A DNA stretch of 64,000 nt, taken from the NCBI GenBank assembly GCA_016199935.1, contig JACQFS010000015.1, forward strand, positions 1-64,000. The letters are read 5' to 3'. Of this stretch, positions 33,488-44,324 are shown piece after piece (positions within the stretch are counted from its first letter, which is position 1; each line of letters opens with the position of its first letter). Under the pieces are notes generated by a model, which had not been told where the DNA came from, made no database searches, and saw only the letters and a list, made by a program, of their open reading frames with translations. This DNA comes from Verrucomicrobiota bacterium. GTDB taxonomy: Bacteria; Verrucomicrobiota; Verrucomicrobiia; Limisphaerales; JACQFS01. Position numbers and translations under genes: made by a program.

Positions 33488-35686
33488 ATGAAACCAATCA
33501 GCATCCTCACCTCACTCCTCGTATTCGCCCGGACTCTTGACGCGCAAACCGCCTCCCCCGACCTCGCGCAGCTCACGCGTGGCGTGACGAAAATCGCCAG
33601 CCCCGGCACGCCGGGACGCGTGTGCGTGTTTGGCGACACAGCTTTTCCCATCGTCGTGGGTGGCGCGGGCAAGGGGCTCGTGCAGCCCGTCGTCGGCGCG
33701 GGCCGGCTCGGCGCGGGGCGCGTCGTGGTGTTCGGCCACGGCGGCTACTTCGACGCGGCGACGATGAAGGAAGGCGACAGCGGAAAATTTCTCGCGAACT
33801 GCATCACGTGGGCGGCGCGCGGCGCGGCCAAGCCCGAGGTCGTGGTGCTCGGCGGCAAGGGCGTGTCCGAAGGGTTGATCTCACTCGGCTTCGCGCCCGT
33901 GCCCGCCGACCTCGCGAAACTTTCGCCGAAGCAGGTGCTCTTCGCCGACGCGAGCCGCATCAAGCCGGGCGACGTCGAGACCATCGTGAAATTCATCCGC
34001 GCCGGCGGCGGCTGGATCACCGCCGGAACGGGCTGGGGCTGGAAGCAGTTGAACCCCGGCAAGGAACTCGGCACCGACCTGATCGGCAATCGCATCCTGC
34101 ACCTCGCGGGCGTGCTGATCGCGGACGGAACCTCGACCGACACGACGGCGAACGGCTTCACCGTCGGCGGCGACATCCCGCTGCTCGCGCACGCGGGACG
34201 GGCGCTCTCTTCGGCCATCGCGAGCACCGGCGGCGCGGTGAAACTCAGCAAGTCCGACGCGGCGCTCGCGAGTGCTTCGCTCGTCGGCGCGATGGAAAGC
34301 CTGCCGGCGAATGACACGCAGTTCCTCCCGCGCCTGCGCTCGCTCGCGGCCAATCCGAAAGTTGTCGCCGTGCCGTCGGCCAAGACGCCCGTGAAGTCGG
34401 ATAATTTCGCCGGGCGGATGCTGGTGACGATGCAGGGCCAGTCGCTGCGCAAGCTCGCGCCGGAGCAGACGCGCGCGCATCCGGCGGCGGAATTTTTCCC
34501 CGGCCCAGTGCCGAAGACCGCGGCGCGCCTCGCGAGCGCGAGCGTGAGCGTGGACACGAAGATTCCCGCGTGGCACAGCACCGGCCTCTACGCCGCGCCG
34601 GGCGAGTTGATCACGGTCACGGTTCCGGCCGAAGCCGCGAAGAAAAAGTTGCGCGTCCGCATCGGCTCGCACACGGATCATTTGTGGCAGTTGGATTCGT
34701 GGAAACGCTTTCCGGAAATCTCGCGCGAGTTCCCGCTCGACGCGGCGGTCACGCGCGCAGCGAATGCGTTCGGCGGCTTGATCTACATCGAAGTGCCGAA
34801 CGACTCCGCGCTCGGCCGGATCAACGTCACGATTCAGAACGCCGTGGCCGCGCCGCGTTTCGTGCTCGGCCAGACCGATCTCGCGACATGGCGCTCAAAG
34901 CTGCGAGCGCTGCCCGCGCCATGGGCGGAGATCGAGGGCGCGAAGTTGATCGTCACGCTGCCCGCCGAAAATGTCCGCACGCTCGATGACCCGGACGAGG
35001 TCGCGAAGTATTGGGACCGCGTCGTCACAGCCGAGGACGAGCTGTCCGGCGTGAACGACCGCGTGCGCCCGGAGCGCTTCGTCCTCGATCAGCAGATTTC
35101 CGCTGGCTACATGCACTCGGGCTATCCGATCATGGCGTGGCTCGATCAATCGGACAAAGTCGCGAACATGGCCGCGCTGAAGCAGGGCAACTGGGGTTTC
35201 TACCACGAGCTTGGCCACAATCATCAGAAAGGCGACTGGACCTTCGAGGGCACGACAGAAGTGACGTGCAACCTTTTCAGCTTTTACATTTTCGACAAAC
35301 TCTGCGGCGTGAAGCCGCGCGACTACGTCCACGGCCGGGGCGAGGCCAAGGTCATCGAGCTGCACAAAAAATATTTCGCGGGCGGCGCGGCGAGCTTCGA
35401 GCGGTGGAAGGCGGACCCGTTCACGGCGCTGTGCATGTATGCGCAGTTGCAGGACGCGTTCGGGTGGGAGGCTTACCAGAAAGTTTTCATCGAGTATCGC
35501 GACCTGCCGGACGGCCAGCGGCCCAAGAGCGACCAGGACAGGCGCGACCAGTGGATGGTGCGCTTCTCGAAGACGGTCGGAAAAAATCTCGCGCCGTTCT
35601 TCCGCAAATGGGGTGTGCCGGTGACCGACGCGGCGGCGCAATCCGTCGCGAGCCTGCCCGCGTGGATGCCGGTGGACATGAAGTAA
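33488..35686 (+). CDS. secreted M60-like (enhancin/mucinase-type) metallopeptidase
   Basis: 732 residues with signal peptide MKPISILTSLLVFARTLDA. The N-terminal half (about 20-330) has an alternating strand-helix pattern with AGGGWITAGTGWGWKQL. The C-terminal half is the peptidase_M60 domain: a gluzincin motif H573-E-L-G-H577 in FYHELGHNHQ, then EGTTEVTCNL with the third ligand Glu. M60-like proteins in other bacteria cleave O-glycoproteins such as mucin. The start lies eight bases after the putA stop, so it is probably part of the same operon. Secreted or cell-surface. Confidence 0.88.
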   Translation: MKPISILTSLLVFARTLDAQTASPDLAQLTRGVTKIASPGTPGRVCVFGDTAFPIVVGGAGKGLVQPVVGAGRLGAGRVVVFGHGGYFDAATMKEGDSGKFLANCITWAARGAAKPEVVVLGGKGVSEGLISLGFAPVPADLAKLSPKQVLFADASRIKPGDVETIVKFIRAGGGWITAGTGWGWKQLNPGKELGTDLIGNRILHLAGVLIADGTSTDTTANGFTVGGDIPLLAHAGRALSSAIASTGGAVKLSKSDAALASASLVGAMESLPANDTQFLPRLRSLAANPKVVAVPSAKTPVKSDNFAGRMLVTMQGQSLRKLAPEQTRAHPAAEFFPGPVPKTAARLASASVSVDTKIPAWHSTGLYAAPGELITVTVPAEAAKKKLRVRIGSHTDHLWQLDSWKRFPEISREFPLDAAVTRAANAFGGLIYIEVPNDSALGRINVTIQNAVAAPRFVLGQTDLATWRSKLRALPAPWAEIEGAKLIVTLPAENVRTLDDPDEVAKYWDRVVTAEDELSGVNDRVRPERFVLDQQISAGYMHSGYPIMAWLDQSDKVANMAALKQGNWGFYHELGHNHQKGDWTFEGTTEVTCNLFSFYIFDKLCGVKPRDYVHGRGEAKVIELHKKYFAGGAASFERWKADPFTALCMYAQLQDAFGWEAYQKVFIEYRDLPDGQRPKSDQDRRDQWMVRFSKTVGKNLAPFFRKWGVPVTDAAAQSVASLPAWMPVDMK

Positions 35687-35786
35687 GCGTCGGCTCACGC
35701 GGCCATTTAGTTTTTTTCCAAGCCAGCACGCGACGTTGCGCGTCACCGCGATTGCCTGCCGCGTCGGGCCGCGTCACAGTGGCCGC

Positions 35787-36911
35787 ATGAAATTCACCTT
35801 CTCGGCTTGCGGCCCTTTCGCGCTCGCCGCTTTCGCCGCTGCGCTCATCGGATTGACCTCGTGCTCGACGCCGCCTGCCGGTGGCGAGCGCCATCTGCTC
35901 TACGTCGCCGTGCCGGGCATCCGCAACCAGCTCGAGTTCGGCGGGCATGGCGTGCTCGTGTTCGACATGGATCGCGGGCACCAGTTCGTGAAGCGCATCC
36001 CCGCCGCCGGCCTCGACGCGAAGGGCGTGCCGGTGAACGTGAAGGGCATCTGCGCCAGCGCGCCCACGCAGCGGCTCTACGTGACCACGACGAACACGCT
36101 CACGTGCTTCGACCTCGTGTCGGAAAAAATCCTTTGGGAGAAACCTTACGAGGGCGGTTGCGACCGCATGGCCATCGCGCCCAACGGAAAATTTCTCTAC
36201 GTGCCGTCGTTCGAGAAGGACCACTGGCACGTGGTGGACGGGGCGAGCGGCGCGGTCATCAAGAAAATTTCAATCCGCGCGGGCGCGCACAACACCATCG
36301 TGGGCCTCGACGGACGCCACGCGTATCTCGCCGGCCTCAAGTCGCCGCTGCTGCGCGTGACGGACACGGCGACGCACACGGTCACGCGCGAGGTCGGGCC
36401 GTTCAGCCATTCCATCCGGCCCTTCACCATCAACGGCGCGCAGACGCTCTGCTTCGTGAATGTGAACGAGCTGCTCGGCTTCGAGATCGGCGATTTGCGC
36501 TCGGGGAAAATGCTCCATCGCGTCGAGGTGAAGGGTTTTGAAATGGGCCCGGTGAAACGCCACGGCTGCCCGAGCCACGGCATCGGCCTCACGCCGGACG
36601 AAAAGGAAATCTGGGTCACTGACGGGCACAACCAGCAACTCCACATTTTCGACGCGACGGTGATGCCGCCGAAGCAAATCCAGAGCATCGCCGTGCGCGA
36701 CCAGCCGGGCTGGGTGACCTTCAGCCTCGACGGCCGCTACGCGTATCCCTCGACGGGCGAGGTCATCGAAGTCGCGACTAAGAAAATCCTCACCGGCCTC
36801 ACCGACGAACACGGCGTGGCCGTGCACAGCGAGAAGATGGTGGAGATTGTTTGGGCGGGTGGACGGCCCGTGCGCACGGGCGACCAGTTCGGGCTGGGGC
36901 GCGTGCGGTGA
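35787..36911 (+). CDS. lipoprotein with YVTN-like beta-propeller
   Basis: 374 residues from ATG 35787. The N-terminus MKFTFSACGPFALAAFAAAL is followed by the lipobox LTSC near residue 26. The remainder is a seven-bladed propeller of the YVTN/lactonase_2 kind: RLYVTTTNTLTCFDLVS, GKFLYVPSFEKDHWHVVDG, WVTFSLDGRYAYPSTGEVI. No catalytic residues are obvious. It would be lipid-anchored in the envelope. No operon partner is evident. Confidence 0.8.
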   Translation: MKFTFSACGPFALAAFAAALIGLTSCSTPPAGGERHLLYVAVPGIRNQLEFGGHGVLVFDMDRGHQFVKRIPAAGLDAKGVPVNVKGICASAPTQRLYVTTTNTLTCFDLVSEKILWEKPYEGGCDRMAIAPNGKFLYVPSFEKDHWHVVDGASGAVIKKISIRAGAHNTIVGLDGRHAYLAGLKSPLLRVTDTATHTVTREVGPFSHSIRPFTINGAQTLCFVNVNELLGFEIGDLRSGKMLHRVEVKGFEMGPVKRHGCPSHGIGLTPDEKEIWVTDGHNQQLHIFDATVMPPKQIQSIAVRDQPGWVTFSLDGRYAYPSTGEVIEVATKKILTGLTDEHGVAVHSEKMVEIVWAGGRPVRTGDQFGLGRVR

Positions 36912-36946
36912 GCAACGGGGTGGCGCAGCACCGCGGCCCCCCGCAT

Positions 36947-37798
36947 TCAAGACTGGCCGGAAACCCGGAACCGGATTGCTTCGGACGCGGTCGGTGCGGC
37001 GGCCGAGGGTCGGTTCATGGTCGCATCCATCCGGCGATGTTCGTCCGCCGTCGGGCTGCGGGAGAAGGCGAGGTAGAGAAAACCCAGGAGCGAAGTGACG
37101 GGCAGGATCAGCATGACCGTGAGCCACGCGCTCTTCTTGCGGACACGGACGATGTTCACGCTCCAGACGATGTGGGCGACCGGCGCGGCCACGAGGGAAA
37201 CCAGAAACCACCACCACGGCAGGCGCGCGGCGCGGAGCAGCGGAAAAATCTGAAGCACCGGCAGCCATGCCACGATGCCGGGGTTGACGACGGACTTGAC
37301 GCAAATCAGATAGCAGCACCAACCGTAGAAGAGCCAGCCGACCACCAGCCCGAGCACCAAGCCCGCGACCATCGCCGGAGTCAGTTTTATTTCGCGGCCG
37401 GCCACGACGAAATCCATCGCCCAGTGGGCGGGCAGCTCGGGCAGTTGGAATTTTGACGGCACCGGTTCGGCCTTGGGTTTCGCCCCCATGCGCGGGAGCT
37501 TCGAGCGCACCGAGTCGATCTCCGCGAGCGAGTCCGGTTCGATCTCCTTCAACTTGATGTTCAGCACGCCGCCGGGATGGGAGATGAACAGGTCCGTGTC
37601 GCTGATCGCGCGCAGCGTCACGTTTGTGTAGGTCACTGTCTTGGTCTTGAGCACGGGGACGGTCTCGCCCTCCGTGCGCTCGACGACCGCCGCCCGGTCC
37701 GTCTCGGGCACGGCGGCGCGGAGGTTAAGCGTGGAAACGCACGCGGCCAGGGCGATCCACCCTCGCACCGCCCGGCTCCAATTCGGCTTCATAATCAT
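36947..37798 (-). CDS. membrane protein with signal peptide and DUF5684-like C-terminus
   Basis: About 283 residues; ATG at 37798 or 37792 (MIMKPNW...) gives a signal peptide ending near LNLRA. An extracytoplasmic part (VTYTNVTLRAISDTDLFISH, HPGGVLNIKL) resembles a short beta domain that senses or stores a 'table' of strands, as seen in PVC secreted proteins. The C-terminal half has four or five transmembrane helices: LTPAMVAGLVLGLVVGWLFY, then CVKSVVNPGIVAWLPVLQIFP, typical of DUF5684. Function unknown. It is divergent from lipA. Confidence 0.7.
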   Translation of the reverse strand: MIMKPNWSRAVRGWIALAACVSTLNLRAAVPETDRAAVVERTEGETVPVLKTKTVTYTNVTLRAISDTDLFISHPGGVLNIKLKEIEPDSLAEIDSVRSKLPRMGAKPKAEPVPSKFQLPELPAHWAMDFVVAGREIKLTPAMVAGLVLGLVVGWLFYGWCCYLICVKSVVNPGIVAWLPVLQIFPLLRAARLPWWWFLVSLVAAPVAHIVWSVNIVRVRKKSAWLTVMLILPVTSLLGFLYLAFSRSPTADEHRRMDATMNRPSAAAPTASEAIRFRVSGQS

Positions 37799-37904
37799 GG
37801 TTTTGATCCGGGCGCACCGGCCCGCACCGGCCCGGAGACGCAAGGACGGTGCCAGTTTTTCCTGTCCCGCGCGCGCGTGGGCGCTAGGCTGCGCGCCCGG
37901 TCAA

Positions 37905-38810
37905 ATGAGTTGCTCGTCGGAAAATCTCACGCTCCCGCGCCCACGCCTCCCCGCGTGGCTGCGGCTGCCGCTGCCCACGTCGAACACCTTCGGGCAGACG
38001 CGCGCGCTGCTCGACGGACTGAAGTTGCACACCGTGTGCGAAAGCGCGAAGTGCCCGAACCACTGGGAGTGCTGGAGCAAGGGCACGGCGACCTTCATGA
38101 TCGCGGGCGACCGCTGCACGCGCGCGTGCGGCTTCTGCGCCGTCGCCACCGCCAAACCGCTCGCGCTCGAAGCCGACGAACCGGAGCGCGTCGCCGAGGC
38201 CACGCGGCGGATGAACCTCAAGCACGTCGTCATCACGGCGGTCGCGCGTGATGATCTCGCCGATGGCGGCGCGGAACATTTTCGGAAAACCATCGAGGCC
38301 ACGCGCGCGGCGAATCCCGGCATCGTCATCGAGGTGCTCGTGCCGGACTTTCTCGACAACGACGCGGCCATCGAGTCGGTGCTCGCGGCGCGGCCTGAGA
38401 TTTACAACCACAACCTCGAGACCGTCCGCCGGCTCACGCCCTCGGTGCGGCATCGCGCGACCTACGACCGCTCGCTCAGCGTGTTGCACAAGGTGAAGGA
38501 GAAGCGCGGCGACACGATTTACACCAAGTCCGGCATCATGCTCGGCCTCGGCGAGACGGAGTCCGAACTTCTCGCCGCGATGGAGGACCTGCGTCGCTCA
38601 CGCTGCGACATCCTCACGCTCGGCCAGTATCTCCAGCCGACGCTGAAGCACCTGCCGGTCGTGGAGTTCGTCCATCCCGGGAAGTTTGCGGAGTATGGAC
38701 GCGTGGCGGAGCAGATGGGTTTCGTCCACGTCGCGAGCGGGCCGATGGTGCGGAGCAGCTACCACGCGGATGAATTTGCGCCGCTGCCGGCGCTGGCGAA
38801 GACAAGGTGA
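37905..38810 (+). CDS. lipA: lipoyl synthase
   Basis: 301 residues, the usual length. A radical SAM enzyme that inserts two sulfurs into octanoyl-protein to make lipoyl cofactor. The radical SAM cluster is C71-x3-C75-x2-C78 (CTRACGFC). The auxiliary cluster ligands are C45, C50 and C56 (CESAKCPNHWEC), and the C-terminal serine ligand is in RSSYHAD. ATG 37905 gives the expected N-terminus; longer forms overlap the divergent gene. No lipB or dehydrogenase gene is close by. Confidence 0.95.
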   Translation: MSCSSENLTLPRPRLPAWLRLPLPTSNTFGQTRALLDGLKLHTVCESAKCPNHWECWSKGTATFMIAGDRCTRACGFCAVATAKPLALEADEPERVAEATRRMNLKHVVITAVARDDLADGGAEHFRKTIEATRAANPGIVIEVLVPDFLDNDAAIESVLAARPEIYNHNLETVRRLTPSVRHRATYDRSLSVLHKVKEKRGDTIYTKSGIMLGLGETESELLAAMEDLRRSRCDILTLGQYLQPTLKHLPVVEFVHPGKFAEYGRVAEQMGFVHVASGPMVRSSYHADEFAPLPALAKTR

Positions 38811-38814
38811 GGGA

Positions 38815-38900
38815 TTTTTGATTTATGATTTACGATTGATGATTTGCCAGCGCGGGCCGGCATTTTCCAATCATCAATCAAAAATCGTAAATCATAAATT
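38815..38900. terminator. AT-rich inverted repeat between convergent genes (probable bidirectional terminator)
   Basis: Left arm TTTGATTTATGATTTACGAT and right arm AATCGTAAATCATAAATT pair over about 25 bases with one indel, around a GC-rich loop (CCAGCGCGGGCCGG). It lies between the lipA stop and the stop of the minus-strand GNAT-like gene. The T-rich edges on both strands fit two-way termination. Confidence 0.6.
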
Positions 38901-38902
38901 CT

Positions 38903-39505
38903 TCAGAACGCCCCGTGCTTGAGCATCACGAGGAGCCACCAGACCACCAGGATCAGCACGACGACGCAGACGATCACCGCGACGACCTTCAGCACTTTGG
39001 CCTGCTGCATGATTCTCTCCGACTCGACGCGCGCCGTGTCCTTGAAGAGCTTGAACTCGTCGTCGAGCGACACGGGGGCGGCGGTTTCGTCTTTGAGCTT
39101 GAGCGTGAGCCACTCAATGTCGGCCACGCCGAGCGCGGGCGGAAGTTTTTTCAACGTGTTCGCGTCCGCGGCGGCGAAACCCTGCTGCGTCCAGAACGGC
39201 GCCCGCTCCATCGTCCAAAGGCGCACGAGGCCGTGATTGCGCGCGACCGCCTGCACGCGGGCCCAGAGCAGCGCGCGCCATTCATCCGGGTTGCCGTCGC
39301 GGAGGAACTCGCCGTGGAGCCGGCCATTCAACGCGGAGATCTGGAGGGCCAGCAAACCGAGCAACCGACCGTCCTGTTCGACGAGCTGGAAATCCGTGAC
39401 GCGTTTCTCGAGATCGGCGACGGGCAGGCCGGCGGATTGCCAGAGCGTGCGGAGGGCGGGCAGGTCGTCCACCGTGGCTCGGCGTGCTTGGGCGGGTGAG
39501 CTCAC
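38903..39505 (-). CDS. GNAT-like protein with C-terminal membrane anchor
   Basis: 200 residues from GTG 39505 (VSSPAQARRATVDDLPALRT). Residues 10-125 have the strand-helix order of a GNAT acyltransferase: ATVDDLPALRTLWQSAGLP, GRLLGLLALQI, ARVQAVARNHGLVRLWTMER and WTQQGFAAA. The acetyl-CoA loop is not the canonical Q/RxxGxG/A, so activity is uncertain. A linker follows and then a single helix near residues 170-195 (VLKVVAVIVCVVVLILVVWW). This would be a cytoplasmic domain tethered to the inner membrane. Confidence 0.7.
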   Translation of the reverse strand: MSSPAQARRATVDDLPALRTLWQSAGLPVADLEKRVTDFQLVEQDGRLLGLLALQISALNGRLHGEFLRDGNPDEWRALLWARVQAVARNHGLVRLWTMERAPFWTQQGFAAADANTLKKLPPALGVADIEWLTLKLKDETAAPVSLDDEFKLFKDTARVESERIMQQAKVLKVVAVIVCVVVLILVVWWLLVMLKHGAF

Positions 39506-39545
39506 GGGCGCGAGTGAAGCACGGCGGGCGCGGGTGGTAAAGGGC

Positions 39546-39640
39546 GGAGCGCGGCGTTTACGCCGCTTCACCGTCCGGAGGGCATGGGCGAAACGATTGG
39601 CTGTGAATTTACGAATGACGAAGCGGCGTGAACGCCCCGC
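39546..39640. repeat. GC-rich paired palindromes, family B copy 2
   Basis: GCGCGGCGTTTACGCCGCTT, a 50-base spacer, then CGAAGCGGCGTGAACGCC facing the other way. It has the same layout as 8764-8875. It lies between the divergent GNAT-like gene and the ABC exporter. Confidence 0.75.
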
Positions 39641-39712
39641 GCCGCGCCGCGCCGCTTGCGCCGCGCGCGCGCTTCCGCAAAGCTCCCGCCGCAACGAACG
39701 CTGTGAACACCG

Positions 39713-41611
<1,899 letters not shown>

Positions 41612-41612
41612 G

Positions 41613-41710
41613 AACCACGAATGGACACGAATAAACACGAATGTAGATGCCGGGCCGCGGTCTCCGAGCGCTTGCTCCGCATTCGTGTCCATTCGTGTCC
41701 ATTCGTGGTT
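41613..41710. repeat. inverted repeat of 'cacgaat' units between the two ABC genes
   Basis: ACCACGAATGGACACGAATA (left) pairs with CATTCGTGTCCATTCGTGGT (right) through repeated ACGAAT and ATTCGT. The element fills the space between the first exporter's stop and the second exporter's ATG. Confidence 0.7.
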
Positions 41711-41723
41711 AAAAAATAGTTCC

Positions 41724-43526
41724 ATGCCCTCCAAAGACGACATCCGGCTGGAAGAAGAACTCGCTCAGAAAAAAATGAGCGCGGGCACCTTCTTTCGCCT
41801 CACGGCCTGGCTGCGGCCGTATCGGCGGCGTGTGGTGTGGAATCTGATTTTCACCGCGCTCGCCACCGCTTCGTCGCTGCTCGGGCCGAAGTTCATCCAG
41901 ATCGGCATTGACCGTTTCCTCACCAACTTTTCCACGGCAGAAGTGGCGATGCACGGCATTCTCATCGTGAGCGTGGTGTTCCTCCTCAACCTCCTGCTCG
42001 GTTGGGGACTCTCCGTCGCGCAGGTGACGAGCGCCATCACCGTCGGGCAGGGCGCGATGAACGACCTGCGCATGGCGGTCTTCGAGCACATCCAGAAACT
42101 TTCGCTCAACTATTTCGACAAGACGCACCAGGGCCGCATCATCGCGCGCGCGGATACGGACATTGAATCGCTCGACCGCATCCTGACATGGGGCGCGACG
42201 CAGATGCTCGGCAGCGCGCTCACGCTCGTCGGCGTCGTCGCGCTCATGCTGCAATATGACTGGCGCCTTTGCCTCGCCGTGAGCGCGGTGCTGCCGCCGC
42301 TCGCGATTGCGTCGCGAATTTTTCACACCAAAGGCATGGCCGCCTACCGCAAGGTGCGCGCGCAGTCGTCGCGGCTCACGGCGGCGATGGCGGAAAACAT
42401 CGCGGGCGTGCGAGTGGTGCAGGCGTTCACGCGTGAGGAGGAAAACCTCGGGCGCTTCGAGGAACTGCACGAGACCTATAACAGCCACGTGCTCGCGGCG
42501 TCGCGGGTGTTCCACACTTACCTGCCGTTCATCGGGCTGATGTCGGGCGTGGGCGCGGCGGTGATCCTCGGCTACGGCGGCGCGCTGGTGATGCGCGATG
42601 AAATCACCGTCGGCCAGCTCGCGGCGTTCGTGCTCTACTTGGGAATGTTCTTCGGGCCAATCCAGACGATGGGCGACCTCTACAACTCGCTGCTGTCAAC
42701 CGCCGCGAGCGCCGAGCGGATTTTCCAACTGCTCGACACCGAGCCGCAGGTCCGCAACCGCCCTGCGTCACAGCCGCTCCCGCCGATCCGCGGGCACATT
42801 GTTTTTGACCACGTGTGGTTCCGCTACGACTCGACGCCCGCCGATGCATGGGTGCTGGAGGACATCGCGTTTGAGGCGAAGCCGGGCGAGACTGTCGCGC
42901 TCGTGGGTGCCACCGGAAGCGGCAAGACGAGCGTCATCAGCCTGCTCACGCGCTTCTACGAGCCGCAGCGCGGGCGCATCACGATGGACGGCCTCGATTT
43001 GCAAACCGTGACCATCGAGTCGCTCCACGAGCAGATCGGCATCGTGACGCAGGACAACTTCCTCTTCACCGGCACGGTGATGGAGAATCTAAAATTCGGC
43101 CGCCCTGCCGCGACCGACGACGACGTGATGGCCGCCGCGAAAAAGCTCGGCACGCACGAGGTCATCCTTCGCTTCGCCGATGGCTACGCGACAAAGGTGG
43201 GCGAGCGCGGCGCGAACTTCAGCGCGGGCGAGCGGCAGTTGCTCTGTTTCACGCGCGCGATGGTCGCGCAACCGCGCCTGCTCATCCTCGACGAGGCGAC
43301 GAGCGCGGTGGACCCGCAGACGGAGGGCTTGATCCAGCACGCGCTGGAGGAGCTTTTTGCGAAACGCACGAGCTTCGTCATCGCGCACCGCTTGAGCACC
43401 GTGCGGCACGCGCACCGCATCCTCGTGCTCGACCACGGGCGCATCATCGAGCAGGGCACGCACGCGGAGCTGCTTGCGCTCGGCGGGAGATACGCGCGGC
43501 TGCACGAGGAGTTTGTGCGGCAGTGA
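41724..43526 (+). CDS. ABC exporter, second half transporter
   Basis: 600 residues from ATG 41724. Membrane domain with AAMAENIAGVRVVQAFTREE, then ATP-binding domain: Walker A GATGSGKTSVISL, Walker B LLILDEATSAVD, and H-loop AHRLSTVRHAHRI with His. The signature is degenerate (FSAGERQLLCFTRAM instead of LSGGQ), while the first exporter has a canonical signature but lacks the H-loop His. This complementary asymmetry is typical of heterodimeric exporters with one consensus and one degenerate site. It overlaps no gene and ends before a Sel1 protein on the other strand. Confidence 0.9.
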   Translation: MPSKDDIRLEEELAQKKMSAGTFFRLTAWLRPYRRRVVWNLIFTALATASSLLGPKFIQIGIDRFLTNFSTAEVAMHGILIVSVVFLLNLLLGWGLSVAQVTSAITVGQGAMNDLRMAVFEHIQKLSLNYFDKTHQGRIIARADTDIESLDRILTWGATQMLGSALTLVGVVALMLQYDWRLCLAVSAVLPPLAIASRIFHTKGMAAYRKVRAQSSRLTAAMAENIAGVRVVQAFTREEENLGRFEELHETYNSHVLAASRVFHTYLPFIGLMSGVGAAVILGYGGALVMRDEITVGQLAAFVLYLGMFFGPIQTMGDLYNSLLSTAASAERIFQLLDTEPQVRNRPASQPLPPIRGHIVFDHVWFRYDSTPADAWVLEDIAFEAKPGETVALVGATGSGKTSVISLLTRFYEPQRGRITMDGLDLQTVTIESLHEQIGIVTQDNFLFTGTVMENLKFGRPAATDDDVMAAAKKLGTHEVILRFADGYATKVGERGANFSAGERQLLCFTRAMVAQPRLLILDEATSAVDPQTEGLIQHALEELFAKRTSFVIAHRLSTVRHAHRILVLDHGRIIEQGTHAELLALGGRYARLHEEFVRQ

Positions 43527-43537
43527 AGACACGGATT

Positions 43538-44227
43538 TCACGGATGGGCACGGAACGGGACATGGCCAATCCGGACCGTCAGCCGACGAGGCTCGGGATG
43601 GCCGGCAACTGTTCGACCCGCATCTGAAACGGAATTCAGCCGTTGAGCCCGCGAAGCACGCCAAAGACGCGAATGGGAATCGGGCCGGGTGTCGTGATTC
43701 GAATCAATCCCGCGGGGGGGGCGGCGTGGTGACTTTGCCTTCGCGTGGGTTCGCGTGTTTCGCGGGCGCCACTCCGGACTTCGGATTTGCCCCTCAGTCC
43801 TGCGTGTGCGGATGCGTTTCCCCGGCGTGCGATTCGTGCGCGGGATCATGCGCGGGATCATGATTCGGATCCCGGCGGTGAGTTTCACCTTCGCGGTCTC
43901 CAAAGATTTTTTCGCGGGCGCGTGGCCGCGACGCGACGCGACGATCAGCCATTTTGCTCCCTCGATGGCGTCCTTGGGCACGCCGCGGCCGAGGCAATAC
44001 ATGAGGCCGAGACTCGTCATCGCTTTCGCGTGGCCCTGATCGGCGGCGCGCTGAAACCAGTAGGCGGCTTCCCAATCGTTTTTGTCCACGCCCTGCCCGT
44101 CGAGATAGGCGGTGCCGAGGAGGTATTGCTCGCGCACGTCGCCGCCGAGCGCCTTCTCGCGCGTGTCGCGCAGGGAGAAGGCGTTCAGCTCGTTGACGAT
44201 TTTGAACACGGCGCCGAAAAGACTCAT
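43538..44227 (-). CDS. Sel1-repeat protein, C-terminus probably frameshifted
   Basis: 229 residues as read from ATG 44227. Residues 1-110 are sound: MSLFGAVFKIVNELNAFSLR, then two Sel1 repeats (GTAYLDGQGVDKNDWEAAYW; GLMYCLGRGVPKDAIEGAKW). Sel1 arrays mediate protein contacts. After KVKLTAG the frame becomes Arg/Pro-rich and looks non-coding. One frame over, the DNA reads DPNHDPAHDPAHESHAGETH and stops at 43794, a far more natural end. Loss of one G from a run at 43871-43873 would explain it, so the real gene is probably 43794-44227, about 144 residues. A sequencing error is possible. Confidence 0.7.
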   Translation of the reverse strand: MSLFGAVFKIVNELNAFSLRDTREKALGGDVREQYLLGTAYLDGQGVDKNDWEAAYWFQRAADQGHAKAMTSLGLMYCLGRGVPKDAIEGAKWLIVASRRGHAPAKKSLETAKVKLTAGIRIMIPRMIPRTNRTPGKRIRTRRTEGQIRSPEWRPRNTRTHAKAKSPRRPPRGIDSNHDTRPDSHSRLWRASRAQRLNSVSDAGRTVAGHPEPRRLTVRIGHVPFRAHP

Positions 44228-44324
44228 GGCCGCGGAGCATACGCACGTCGCGCGGCGACCGCAATTCCGCAGAAGCGAAGATTGCAACGGCCGGGTGAGT
44301 TCCTATCCTCCCGCGACTCGTCCG

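Noticed and set aside
43680-43720. tRNA-like 'gattcgaatcaatcc' sequence
   Set aside because: Resembles a T-loop only; no acceptor or anticodon stems can be folded around it.
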